From NCBI GenBank assembly GCA_030035585.1, contig CM057469.1:19338501-19402500 (forward strand): a DNA stretch of 64,000 nt. The letters are read 5' to 3'. A program made the translations under genes and the position numbers. Under the pieces are notes generated by a model. The model made no database searches and was not told where the DNA came from. It saw only the letters and a list, made by a program, of their open reading frames with translations. Below, piece by piece: positions 25,347 to 36,289 of the stretch. The DNA is from Dugong dugon (Eukaryota; Chordata; Mammalia; Sirenia; Dugongidae). Each line of letters starts with the position of its first letter. Position 1 is the first letter of the stretch.

Positions 25347-25507
25347 TTTGTTGTTGTTATGTGCCATCGAGTCAGTTCTGACTCATAGCAGCTCTATAGG
25401 ACAGAGTAGAACTGCCCCATAGGATTTCCAAGGAGAAGCTGGTGGATTCAGACTGCTGACCTTTTGGTTAGCAGCCCAGCTCTTAACCATTGTGCCACCA
25501 AAGCTCC
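25347..25507 (-). repeat. AfroSINE, full length, beside an RTE
   Basis: The reverse complement gives head, box A (GCACAATGGTTAAGAGC), body and RTE-like tail. It is flanked by AGATATAACCT (25336-25346) and AGAAATAACCT (25508-25518). A third copy of that site, AGATAGAACCT, is at 26626-26636 after the RTE. Confidence 0.9.
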
Positions 25508-25518
25508 AGAAATAACCT

Positions 25519-26447
25519 AGTGATCGGTATTTCCTGGTGACATGTCCAAAGTAAGCAAACTGAAGTCTCATCATGCTTCTAAGGAGAATTCTGGTTGTAT
25601 TTCTTCTAAGACTGATTTGTTTGTTCTTCTGGCATTCACAGTGTATTTGATATTATTCACCAACACCACAATTTGAATGCATCAATTCTTCTGTCTTCCT
25701 TTTTCATCTCCAGCTTTTGCATACCTATGAGACAATTGAAAAGACTACGGCTTGGGTCAGGCACACCTTCATCAACAAGGTGACATATTTTCTTTTCAGA
25801 ATTTTAAAGAGGACGATTGCAGCAGATTTACCCAATGCAATATGTTATTTGACTTCTTGACTGTTGCTTCCATAGGCATTGATTGTTGATCCAAGTAAAA
25901 GAAAATCATTGACAACTTCAATTTCTTCACCATTTATCATAATGTCATTTATAAGTCCCATTTGTTAGGATTTTCATTTCCTTCACGTTCAAGTATAATC
26001 CCCTGAAGGCTGAAGTCTTTGACCTTCATCAGTAAGTGCTTCAAGTCATTCTCATTTCCAGCAACGAGGTTGTGTCATCTGCATATCGCAGGTTGTTAAC
26101 GAGTCTTTCTCCAATCCTCATGCTGCATTCTTCTTCATATAGTTCAGCCTCTGAGATTCTTTGTTCATCATACAGGCTGAATAAGTAAAGTGAAAAGATA
26201 CAACCCTACTGCACACCTTTTCAATTCTATACCATGCAGTATCCCCTTGTTATGTTCAAAGGTCTGCTTCTTGATCCATGTACAGGTTCCACATGAGCAC
26301 AGTTAAGTGTTCTGGAATTCCCATCCTTCATCAGTTATTCATAATTTGTTATAATCCACACAGTCAAATGCCTTTGTGTAGTAAATAAACACAGGTAAAC
26401 ATGTTTCTGGTATTCTCTGCTTTCTTCCAAGATCCATCTGACATCAG
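25519..26447 (-). mobile_element. RTE LINE, inverted 5' part of a twin-primed insertion
   Basis: The RT region of an RTE in reverse orientation, from the GACATGTCC...AAAGT box (25540) back to the DV-RWIL-ES segment (26430). It carries RT landmarks (26060-26100: CATCTGCATATCGCAGGTTG, complement of the catalytic box area). It joins directly to the sense-oriented 3' end at 26448. Confidence 0.85.
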
Positions 26448-26625
26448 GAAAAGGGTCAGCAAAAATGAGGGAAACCTTCAATGAGATGGATTGACACAAT
26501 AGCTGAAACCACGGACTCAAACATACCAACAATCATGATGATGGTGCAGGACCAGGCAATGTTTTGTTCTGTTATACATAAGGCCACTATGAGCTGGAGC
26601 CCACTTGATGGCAATAACAACCCCA
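26448..26625 (+). mobile_element. RTE LINE, sense 3' end of the same insertion
   Basis: It starts AAAGGGTCAGCAAAAATGAGG, a few tens of element bases downstream of where the inverted part stops, and runs to the RTE terminus (GAGCTGGAGCCCACTTGATGG). Inverted 5' part plus sense 3' part is the classical twin-priming product. Confidence 0.8.
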
Positions 26626-26985
26626 AGATAGAACCTGCTTATGAGACTTCTAAATAGGGCTGTCAGTGGTTAGTTGAACATAAGAGTGTAAAGGTAAAGG
26701 AAAAATTCTTGCTTGAGATATAAATTTGGAAACCATTACCATATGATTGATACATAAGGCCATGTGACTGAGATCATCTGCAATGAAAATGCAAGAAAAT
26801 TGTTTAAGTTTAGTAAAGGAGTAAGTAAAAGAGAAAGAGTAGCAAATGAAGTAAGAGGAAAACCAGTATGTTTTAGTGTTCTGGAAGCTATAAGAGGAGA
26901 GTGTTTCAAGAAAAAGAAAGTAGTTAAACATACTGAATTCTTCTAAGACTTGAGATGAGAACTGAGAAGGCTCCACTGGTTTTTA
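26626..26985 (+). repeat. Old mammalian repeat, right half
   Basis: It continues the text of 25195-25346: GAGACTTCTAAATAGGGCTGTCAG, TTGCTTGAGATATAAATTTGG, ATACATAAGGCCATGTGACTGAGATC. The chance frame 26764-26946 has no splice or homology support. The segment beyond 26850 is less clearly part of it. Confidence 0.5.
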
Positions 26986-26992
26986 TAACAAC

Positions 26993-27660
26993 TTTTGGCT
27001 TGTCACTGGGCCTTAGTAGAGCTGAACGCTTAACCATGGGACACCAAGTCACCATGTGGCCTGAGCTGCCCATCATGAACAAGGGTTGTCTGACTCACAG
27101 AGTCATAAAGTTGTAAGTACACAGCAGCACTCCATCATTACATGGAAGTGATATATATGAGATCAGGCCTGAGCAGGACTCGAAGGTACAAATAAGTTGC
27201 ATGAGGAAGTGGTCCAAATGCCCATGGTCTCCACTCCTGTCACATTACCTTCCATCTCCCAGTCTGCACCTATGGCTCCATGGGAAGTTCCTTATGATCA
27301 GTTTTCTGAGGAAGAGGAAACTCATGCCTGGTCTTCAGATGGTTCTTTGCGATATGCAGGCACCACTCGAAAGTGGACAGCGGCAGCACTACAGCCCCTT
27401 TCTGGGAACTCCCTGGAGGACAGTGGTGAAAAGAACTTTGAGCAGCGCACCTGGTTGTTCACTTTTCTTGGAAGGGGAAATGGCCAGATGTGTGACTGTA
27501 TACTGATTAAAGGGCTGTGGCCAATAGTTTGGCTGGATGGTCAGGGACTTGGAAGGAACGTGATTAGAAAATTGGAGACAAGGAATTATGGGGAAGAGGT
27601 ATGTGGCTAGACCTCTCTGAATGAGCCAAAGAAATGAAGATATTTTTGTCTCATGAGACT
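26993..27660 (+). pseudogene. ERV-L RNase H / connection remnant
   Basis: Colinear with 47640-46985 on the minus strand. It includes the H-A-W-S-S-D-G-S-L-R-Y box at about 27325-27355 (an RNase H-like D-G-S) and W-L-D-G-Q-G at about 27530. One frame (27197-27610) stays open for 137 codons, but it starts and ends mid-domain. A fossil with no coding role inferred. Confidence 0.7.
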
Positions 27661-28639
27661 ACTCACTAAAGGGTGGCCTTAGCAGAGGAGGATTTTAACA
27701 ATTGAGTGGATAGGCTGACGTGTTCTGTGGAAACCAGTCATCCTCTTCCCCCAGCTACTCCCATCATTGCCCAATGGGCTCATGAACAAAGTAGCCATGG
27801 TGGCAGGGATGGAGTTTATGCACGGCTCAGCAACATGGACTTCCCCTCACAAAGGCTGACTTGCCTACATCTACTGCTGAGTGCTTAATCTGCCAGCAGC
27901 AGAGATCAATCTTGAGTCTCCGATATGTCACCTTTCCTCAAAGTGATTAGCCAGCAACCTTGTAGCAGGTTGATTACATTGGGTCCTTTCCATCATGGAA
28001 AGGGCAGAGTTTTGTTCTTACTGGGACAGACATTTATTCAGGATATGGATTTGCCTTCCCTGCACACAATGCTTCTGACAACACTACCTTCTGTGGACTT
28101 ACGGAATGCCTTATCCACCGTTATGGTATCCCACACAGCATCGCCTCTGATCAAGGGACTAATGTCACAGCAACTGCAGTGCAGCAGTGGGTCCACGCTC
28201 ATGGAATTCACTGGTCTTACCATGTTCCCCAGCATCCTGAAGCAGCTGGCTTGATAGAATGATGGAATGGCATTTTAAAGACAAAATTACAGTGCCAGCT
28301 AGGTGACAATACCTTGCAGGGTTGGGGCAATGTTCTCCAGGAGGCTGTATATGCTCTAAACCAGTGTCTAATATATGGTGCTGTTTCTCCCATAGCCAGG
28401 ATTCATGAGTCCAGGAATCAAGGGGCAGAAATGGTAGTGGCACCACTCACTATTACCCCTAGTGAACCACTAGCAAAATTTTTGCTTCCTGTCCCCATGA
28501 CCCTATGCTTACAAGTCTAGAGGCCTTAGTTCCAAAGGGAGGAATGCTCCCAGCTGGAGACATATCACTGATTCCATTGAACTGGAAGTTAAGAATGCCA
28601 CCTCGCCACTTGGGTTCCTTATGCTTCTGGTTATTCAAC
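27660..28639 (+). pseudogene. ERV-L integrase remnant
   Basis: The N-terminal zinc-binding area is around 27765-27900, the catalytic core has ...ITLGPFHHGKGR at about 27975 and the S-D-Q-G-T box at about 28148. The third acidic residue is in GLIE at about 28250, followed at once by a stop. Frame changes occur near 27900 and 28080. The frame then runs into the C-terminal part until the RTE insertion. Confidence 0.75.
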
Positions 28640-29934
28640 CGAATGCAGAGATTATCAAACAATATCATTAATATCACGTGCAAGTAAAATTTTGCTGAAG
28701 ATCATTCAAAAGTGGCTGTAGCAGTACATCGACAGGAAACTGCCAGAAATTCAAGCTGGAGTCAGAAGAGGACATGGAACCAGGGATATCATTGCTGATA
28801 TCAGGTGGATCCTGGCTGAAAGCAAAGAGTACCAGAAAGATATTTGCCTGTGTTTTATTGACTATGCAAAGGCATTCAACTACGTGGATCATAACAAATT
28901 ATGGATAACATTGCGAAGAATGGGAATTCCAGAACACTTAATTGTGCTCATGAGGAACCTGTACATAAAACCAAGAAGCAGTCATTCAAACAGAACAAGG
29001 GGATACTGCATGGTTTAAAGCCAGGAAAGGTGTGCATCAAGGTTGTATCCTTTCACCATATGTATTCAATCTGTATGCGGAGCAAACAATCTGAGAAACT
29101 GGACTACATGAAGAACGGATCACCAGGATTAGAGGAGTCTCATTAACAACCTGTGTTATGCAGATGACACAACCTTGCTTGCTGAAAGTGAAGAGGACTT
29201 GAAGCACTTACTGATGAAGATCAAAGACTACTGCCTTCAGTATGGATTATATCTCAATGTAAAGAAAATAAAAATCCTTACAAACGGATCAATAAGCAAC
29301 ATCATGATAAACGGGGAAAAGACTGAAGTTGTCAAGGATTTCATTTTACTTGGATTCACAGTCAACACCCATGGAAGCAGCAGGCAAGAAATCAAATGAT
29401 GCATTGCACTGGACAAATCTGCTGCAAAAGACCTCTTTAAGGTGTTAAAAGGCAAAGATGTCACCTTGAAGACTCAGGTGCGCCTGATCCAAGTCATGGT
29501 GTTTTCAATCCTCTCAGATGCATGGGAAAGCTGGACAATGAATAAGGAAGACCGAAGAATTGATGCCTTTGAATTGTGGTGTTGGCGAAGAATATTGACT
29601 CTACCATGGACTGCCAAAGGAACAAACAAATCTGTCTTGGAAGAAATACATCCAGAATGCTCCTTAGAAGCAGGGATGATAAAACATCATCTCACATACT
29701 TTGGACATGTTATCTGGAGGGATCAGTCCCTGGGGAAGGACATCATGCTTGGCAGAGGGTAGAGTGAAAAACAGGAGGACCCTCAATGAGATGGATTGAC
29801 ACAGTGGCTGCAACAATGGACTTAAGCATAACAACGGTTGTGAAGATGGCACAGGACCAAGCAGTGTGTCGTTCTGTTGTACATAGGGTCACTGTGAGTC
29901 GGAACTGACTCGACGGCACCAAACAACAACGACA
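28640..29934 (+). mobile_element. RTE LINE inserted in the ERV-L, with TSD
   Basis: The 3' 1.3 kb of an RTE from just before RT motif A (DYAKAFNYVDHNK at about 28860) to the terminus. The catalytic box reads Y-A-D-D (about 29160). Duplications flank it: ATGCTTCTGGTTATTCA (28621-28637) and ATGCCTCTGGATAAACA (29935-29951). Frameshifts at about 28935, 29150 and 29400. Confidence 0.9.
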
Positions 29935-30535
29935 ATGCCTCTGGATAAACAGGCAAAGAAGGGAGTTACCACATTTGCTGGTGTGATTGATCCTGATTAT
30001 AAAGAGGAAACTGGATTGATATTACATAATGGAGGTAAAGGAGAGTATGTCTGAAATGCAGACAATCCCTTAGGGTGTCTCTTACTACTACCATGCCCTG
30101 TGATTAAATCAATGAAAATGACAGCTATCCAATTCCGACATGACTACTAATGGCCCAGACCCTTTAGGAATGAAGGTTTGGGTCACCCCATCAGGCAAGG
30201 AACCATGACCAACTGAGGTGCTTGGTGAGGGCAAAGGGAATACAGAATGGGTGGTGGAAGAAGGTGCCTCTGAATACCAGTTACGACCACGTGACCAGAT
30301 GCAGAAAGGAAGACTATAATCGTTATGAGTATTTCTGCCTTGTATGTGTGCACCAAATATTTTTGTTTTCTTCACTTATAAAATATAAGATGTAAACAGG
30401 GCTAGTGGGTTTTCGTTTATACGCATGTTAGTTGTATCATGTTAGGTACAAGTATGACTTTGTAGTTGTCTTTATTTAGAGATTGTGTATGGTTTGAGGA
30501 CATGTGTACCGGTGCCAAGTTGACAAGGTGTGGAC
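29935..30535 (+). pseudogene. ERV-L dUTPase end and 3' leader
   Basis: Continues the ERV-L after the RTE. AGVIDPDYKEE (about 29975-30010) is a dUTPase-type motif, followed by a stop at 30051 where the other copy reads a W. 30110-30535 is non-coding (GGTGCCAAGTTGACAAGGTG before the LTR). Confidence 0.7.
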
Positions 30536-31105
30536 TGTGATGGTTAACGTTGCGTCTCAACTTGGCTGTGCCATGATTCTCAGTGGTTTGGCAGTTATGA
30601 TGTAGTTTGGCAGTCGTACAATGATGTGATCACTTCCATGATGAAATTTGACATAATGTGATCACGTCTATGATGGGATCTGCTGTGAGTAGCCAATCAG
30701 CTGAAAGGGAGTTTCCTTGGGGATGTGGCCTGCATCCAATATAGTTGGACTTTCTGGCAAGGCTCATGGGCTTTTGCTTGCCCTGGATCTTGCAACTGGC
30801 TCCTGTTCATCTGACCTTCGGTTCTTGGGACTTGAACTAGCAGCTTTCCTGCTGTCTTGTCTGCTGATCTTGGGATTCATCAGTCTTCACAGCCTGTGAG
30901 CCAAAGCCCTGCTGTCTGACTTGCCAATCTTGGGTTCGCTACTCCTGCGGCTATGTGAATCAGGAGAAGCCTCCAGCCTGACCCAAGGACTTGGGTCATT
31001 CCAGCCTCTACAACTGCATGAGCCGTTTCCTTAATATAAATCTCTCTCTATATATATTTATATGCTTTGCTGGTTTTGCTTCTCTAGAGAACCCAGCCTA
31101 AGACA
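30536..31105 (+). repeat. 3' LTR of the plus-strand ERV-L
   Basis: 570 bp, TGTGATGGTTAACG...CCTAAGACA. MLT2-like, with CTCAACTTGGCTGTGCCATG near the start and TCTCTCTATATATATTTATATG near the end. A solo-LTR origin is excluded by the colinear ERV-L interior upstream. Confidence 0.85.
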
Positions 31106-31455
31106 TCCAGATTCATGCTACAATATAGATGAATCTCAAAGATATTGTGCCTAGTGAAATAAGTCAATCATAAAGGGACAAATATTATATGATCTCGTTT
31201 ATATGAAATGACAAGTATAGGGAAATATACAGAGACCAATGGTTATTAGTCATTACCTGGGGCAGGAGGGGAGAGGGAGAGAAGTAATCATTCTCTGGAA
31301 GTATTAAATTTATGTGTATGGTGATGGTAAAATTTGCATCAATTAAGGGCAGTGGTTATATAACTTGACTGATGTAACTGATATCACTAAGCTGTACACT
31401 AGAGAAAGGGTGAAATGGCAAACGTTGTGCTATGTATAATTTTACAACAATAACA
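31106..31455 (+). repeat. L1 3' end, sense
   Basis: ATAGATGAATCTCAAAGATATT, ATTATATGATCTCGTTTATATG and AAGCTGTACACTAGAGAAAGGG are L1 3' landmarks. It ends next to a C-run/A-run/GA-run at 31460-31494. Confidence 0.65.
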
Positions 31456-31479
31456 GAAGCCCCCCCCCCCAAAAAAAAA

Positions 31480-32335
31480 AAAAGAGAGAGAGAGGTTGTA
31501 GTTGTCGATACTACTAGGTACAGACAAACACTTCATGGGATTAGTTCTCTTAGTTCAAAGGTTTGGGGCCATGGGACTGTCCAGTCAATTGGCCTAATAT
31601 TGTTTTTAAAGTTTCTGTTCTATGCCCTAGGTCAGTGAGTACTGCCTAGGATCTTAAAAGCTTGCAGTGGCCATCTAAGATACAACAATTGGTCTCTATT
31701 CACCTGGAGCAGCAAAGGAAGAAGAAGACCCAGAAATTGGAAAAGGAACTGCACAACACATCTAACTGCCCACATGACTACTGCCTCCTTGCCACGAGAC
31801 CAGGAGAACTGGATGGTGCCCAGCTATCATTACAAGACATTTTAATCACAGACTCAATAGATGAATCCTGATCAAAGGTAGGGGAGCAGGAGAGGGAGAG
31901 GGAAGAGGAACACAATGTCTAATTCTTATGGAATCCAGACTTACTGGGCTCAGTGACACTAGAGGAACCCCCAAATCTATTGCCTTGAGAAAATCTTTAA
32001 ACCTTGAACCAAAACTATCCCCTGAAGTCATCTTTAAACTAAACAGTAGTTTAGCTAAATGTTGGCTTTGAGCACTGCACTCTATTAGAGAATTACCTAT
32101 ACGGCAACAAATTGACTACAGTAACTCTAAAGCATCGATTATAAGTTTAGGAAGTAGAAAATCTAAGTCAATGGTGGGGAAACAATATGCGTAGAGATAG
32201 TGAGAATGGTGACACAACATGAAGAATGTAACCACTGTCACTGAACTGTACATGTAAAAATTGTTTAACGAGTGTATGTTCTGCTGTGTATGTTTTCACC
32301 AAAAATAAAATAAAAATTTAAAAAAGGAAGTGAAG
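31480..32335 (+). repeat. Unnamed A-tailed dispersed family, copy 6 (longest)
   Basis: The most complete copy, about 850 bp: GATTAGTTCTCTTAGTTCAAAGG, GATCTTAAAAGCTTGCAGTGGCC, CTATTCACCTGGAGCAGC, GATGGTGCCCAGCTATC, TTTAAACCTTGAACCAAAACTATCC, then CACTGAACTGTACATGTAAAA and an A-rich tail. No long frame with homology. A tail variant ends in GTTCTGCTGTGTATGTTTTC, shared with 38180-38335. Confidence 0.65.
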
Positions 32336-32369
32336 GAGAAAAAAAAAGAAGGAGACTGTTCAAGATTAA

Positions 32370-32396
32370 AGAGAGAGAGAGAGAGAGAGAGAGAGG
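32370..32396. repeat. (GA)n microsatellite
   Basis: An uninterrupted AG dinucleotide run. Confidence 0.9.
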
Positions 32397-32739
32397 ACAC
32401 AATATCCAATATCAGGAAGGGGAAAAGGGACAGCAACACAGGTGCTCCAGACATTAAAAAGAAGTAAGAGTATATTATGAACAACTTTATTTAAAAAATT
32501 TGAAAACTTAGTTGGAATGAACAAATATCTAAAAGAATTGTAACTTATTAGAGTGACTCAAGGAAAAGTAGAAAAATGAAACAGTCCCAGAACCATTAAA
32601 GAAAACTTCGGAATGGACAAATTTCTAGGAAATTAACTTGAGTAGAAATAGAAAATTTCTGCATTAAAGGAATTTTCCCACTAGTAACACTCTAGGCCCA
32701 GATAGTTCATAGATTGAAGATTCACCATTTTAAAATGTA

Positions 32740-33092
32740 AGTTCTCCCTGTCCCCACAAAGCTATGGCTCCTGGACACTCTGTTAACCCAGAACTAAAAC
32801 CATTCCCAATGTCTACTCTTCAGACAAAGATTAGACTGGGCTATAAAACATAAAATAATACTTGTAAAGTGTGTGCTTCTTAGTTCAAGCAGATACACAA
32901 GACCAAATGGGTGGCTCCTGTCTGGGGCAGGATGAGAAGGATGATTGAATGGACACAAGAAACTTCGGAGTGGAAAGGGGGAGGGTGCTGTCATATAGTG
33001 GGGATTGCAACTAATGTCACATATCAATACGTGTGTAAGTTTTTGTCTGGGAAATTGACTTGAGCTGCAAACTTTCACCTAAAGCACAATAA
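32740..33092 (+). repeat. Unnamed A-tailed dispersed family, copy 7
   Basis: A 5'-truncated copy with the common 3' end: AGACTGGGCTATAAAACATA, GGGGGAGGGTGCTGTCATAT, CTGCAAACTTTCACCTAAAGCACAATAAA. Confidence 0.65.
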
Positions 33093-33094
33093 AA

Positions 33095-34292
33095 TGTAAG
33101 TTCTCACAAATTGATTTATATAGGCTTGATGAAAACCTAATCAAAATCCCTTTTGTGTGTATGTGTGTGTGTGTGTGTGTGTGAATTAGCAAGCTAATCC
33201 TAAAATGTATATGGAAATGACATAAAAATAGCAAAAAAAGAAAGAAAAAGAGTACATGCTTTATGAGATATGAAGACTTGTGCAATTACTTAATCGAGGC
33301 AATGCGGCATTGCACAGGAATAGACAAATAGACTAATTAAACACACAAAAGCGAGTAGTCCACAAACAGACCCATACACATATAGGTATATGTGGCAGAA
33401 TGGCATTGTAGAGTAGTGGGGAAAGGAAGAGATTTTTAATCAATTTTCCATGTAGGAAAAAATATGGAACTGTAGTTTTAATTCACGCCAATCACAAAAA
33501 TCAATCCCAAAGTCATTAAAGACATAAATGAAAAGGGGGAAATTATAAATCTGTTAAAAATAACATATGAGAATATCTTCAAAACTTTAATGGTATGAAA
33601 GATCTTCTTAAACAATATACAGAAAATATTAACCATGAAGAAAAAAATAAGAAATTTTACATTAAAAACAAGAACTTTCTGTTTATCAAAAGACCCCAAA
33701 AGAGAGAGTGAAAATACCAACCAAGAGTCAGAGAAGATATTTGCAACACATATAACAGAAGAGTCTCCAATTCAAAATAGATAAGACCTACAATTAAAAT
33801 TTAAAAAGTGTAATAATCAAAAGGAGTGAATAGACACTTCACACACACACACACAAGAAATCCAAATGTCCAGTAAACAAATGAAAGTGTGCTAACTCTC
33901 ATTAATAATTATGAGAATGCAAATTAAAGCCATAATAAAATACCATTATATACCCATCATACTGGCAAAAATTAAAAAATCTGACAAATCAAGTGTTGGT
34001 AAAGATATGGAGTAACAAGAACTCTCATATATAACTGAGGGAAGAGTAAATTGGTCCAGCCATTTTGGAAAACAGCTTTCATTATCTAGTGAATTTGGAG
34101 ATACCAATAGCTTATAACAGCAATTTCACTCTCTAGGCATATTTTCTAGAATGTGTTCACAGCTTCAAAATTTGTAAACATTAAACCCAAATATCCATCA
34201 ACAGTAAAATGGAGAAATAATTTGAGGTATATTCATACAATAGAATACCATTCAGCAATGAAAATGAACAAATTATAGGTATATACAACATG
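33095..34292 (+). repeat. L1 LINE ORF2 end and 3' part, left half
   Basis: Sense L1 blocks: AACCTAATCAAAATCCCTTT, ATATGGAAATGACATAAAAA, AACTTTCTGTTTATCAAAAGAC, CCATCATACTGGCAAAAATT, CATACAATAGAATACCATTCAGCAATG. It is cut by an RTE at 34293 and continues at 35341. Contains (TG)n at 33158-33183 and (AC)n at 33841-33855. Confidence 0.75.
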
Positions 34293-35340
34293 TGGATCAT
34301 AACAAATTATGGATAACATTGAAAAGAATGAGAATTCCACGACACTTAATTGGGCTCAGGAGGAACCTGTACATAGACCAAGAGGCAGTCCTTTCAACAG
34401 GATACTGCGTGGCTTAAAATTAGGAAAGGTGTGCATCAGGGTTGTATTCTTTCACCATACTTATCACATGCTGAGCAAATAATCCAAGAAGCTGAACTAT
34501 ATAAATAAGAACACAGTATCAGGATGAGAAGAAGACTCATTAACAACCTGCAATATACAGATAACACAACCTTGCTGGCTGAAAGTGAAGAGGACTTGAA
34601 GCACTTACTGATGAAGATCAAAGACTACAGCTTTCAGTATGGACTGCAATTCAACATAAAGAAAACAAAAACCCTCACAAATGGACCAATAAGCAACATC
34701 ATGATAAATGGAGAAAATATTGAAGTTGTAAAGGATTTCATTTTACTTGGATCCACAATCAATACCCATGGAAGCAGCTGGCAAGATATCAAATGACACA
34801 TTGCGTTGGGCAAATCTGTTGCAAAAGACTTCTTTAAAGTGTTAAAAAGCAAAGAGGTCACTTTAAGGACTAAGGTGTGTCTGACCCAAGCTGTGGTATT
34901 TTCTGTCATCTCATATGTGTGCAACAGCTGAGCAATGAATAAGGAAGACTGAAGAATTAATACCTTTGAAGTACGGTGTTGGCAAAGAATCTTGAATATA
35001 CCGTGGAGTCCCAGAAGAATGAACCAATCTGTCTTGGGAAAAGTACAGCCAGAATGCTCCTTAGAATAGATGATGGTGAGACTTTCTCTCAAGTACTTTG
35101 AACGTGTTATCAGGAGGGACCAGTCCCTGGAGAAGGACATCATGCTTGGTAAAGTGGAGGGTCAGCAAAAAAAGAGCAAGATCGTCAACAAGCCAGATGG
35201 GTACAGATTGATACAGTACAATCACGGGCTCAAACACAGCAATGATTGTGAGGATGTCGCAGGACCAGCCAGTTTTGTTCTGTTGTACATGGGACCGCTA
35301 CGAGTTGGAACAGACCCATTGGCACCTAACAACAACAAAA
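34293..35340 (+). mobile_element. RTE LINE inserted in an L1, with TSD
   Basis: Starts just after RT motif A (TGGATCATAACAAATTATGG) and runs to the (AAC)n tail. Flanks are ACAACATG at 34285-34292 and 35341-35348. The frame 34524-34796 has LAESEEDLKHLLMKIKDYSF; the catalytic box is degraded (Y-T-D-N). Confidence 0.85.
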
Positions 35341-35720
35341 ACAACATGGATAAATCTTACAAGCATAATGTTGAACAAAAAAAAAAACAAGATGCAAACT
35401 GTATTCCATTTATATAAAGTTAAAAAAAAAAAAACCCACTAACCAGCATTGTTTAGGAAAGCAAGTGGTAAGCTAAAAGGAAAAGCAAAGAAATTATTAC
35501 CATAAAATTCAGAATAATGGTTACCTCTAGGGGGAATGGAGGGATTATGCATACAGGTACCTCTAGAGTAGAGGGAGAAATTATTCTCTCGCAGGCAATA
35601 TGGAAGCCTTCTGGACTATTGTCAATGTTTTATTTCTTGATGTAGATGGTGGTTAATGGTTATTCACTTTTTAATTATTCATTAAACTGTACACTTAGCT
35701 TTGGTGCTTTTTTATGTATG
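35341..35720 (+). repeat. L1 3' end, right half
   Basis: Resumes the L1: ACATGGATAAATCTTACAAGC, AATGTTGAACAAAAAAAAAAAC..., GGTTACCTCTAGGGGGAATGG, CATTAAACTGTACACTTAGC. Exact continuation of the text at 34292. Confidence 0.75.
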
Positions 35721-35732
35721 ATGTTATAATTC

Positions 35733-36288
35733 ACAGTTAGGTGCCGTGAGTCGACTCTAACTCATAGCAAAACATTGCCGCACCATCCTCACAATTGTTG
35801 CTCTGTTTGAGCCCATCATCGTGGTCACTGTACCAGTCTTTCTCATTAAGCATCTCTCTCTTTTTTGCTGACCCCCCCACTTTACCAAGCATGACATCTC
35901 TCCCCAGCAACTGGTCACTCCTGATGACATGTCCAAAGTAAACGAGACGAAGTCTTGCCATCCTCACTTTTGAAGAGCATTCTGGCTGTACTTCCTCCAA
36001 GGCAGATTTGTTCATTCTTTTGGCAGTCCAGAGTGTGTTCAATATTCTTCACCAACACCACAATTTGAAAGTGTCAATTCTTCTTTGGCCCTTCTTTTTC
36101 ATTATCCAGCTTCCGCATGCATATGAGGCGATTGGAAATACCATGGCTTGGATCAGGTGCACTTTAGTCATAAAAAATAACATCTTTGCTTTTTAACATT
36201 TTAAAGAGGTCTTCTGCAGCAGATTTGCCCAATGCAATATGTAGTTTTATTTCTTGACTGCTGCCTCTATGGACATTGATGGTTGATA
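35733..36288 (-). mobile_element. RTE LINE 3' fragment
   Basis: Reverse complement of the RTE 3' end; the frame 35737-36042 contains GHVIRSDQLLGRDVMLGK, the C-terminal part. It stops at the CATCAATGTCC...ATAG block at about 36288. Confidence 0.8.
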
Positions 36289-36289
36289 A

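Larger units (their letters stand above)
26993..31105 (+). mobile_element. 5'-truncated ERV-L copy, split by an RTE
   Basis: It begins inside RNase H, so it has no 5' LTR, gag, protease or RT. 26993-27660 is RNase H/connection, 27660-28639 integrase, 28640-29934 an RTE insertion, 29935-30110 the dUTPase C-terminus, then a 3' leader and a 3' LTR (30536-31105). It is colinear with the provirus at 44883-50315 on the other strand, which serves as the reference for the empty site. No env, as usual for ERV-L. Confidence 0.85.
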
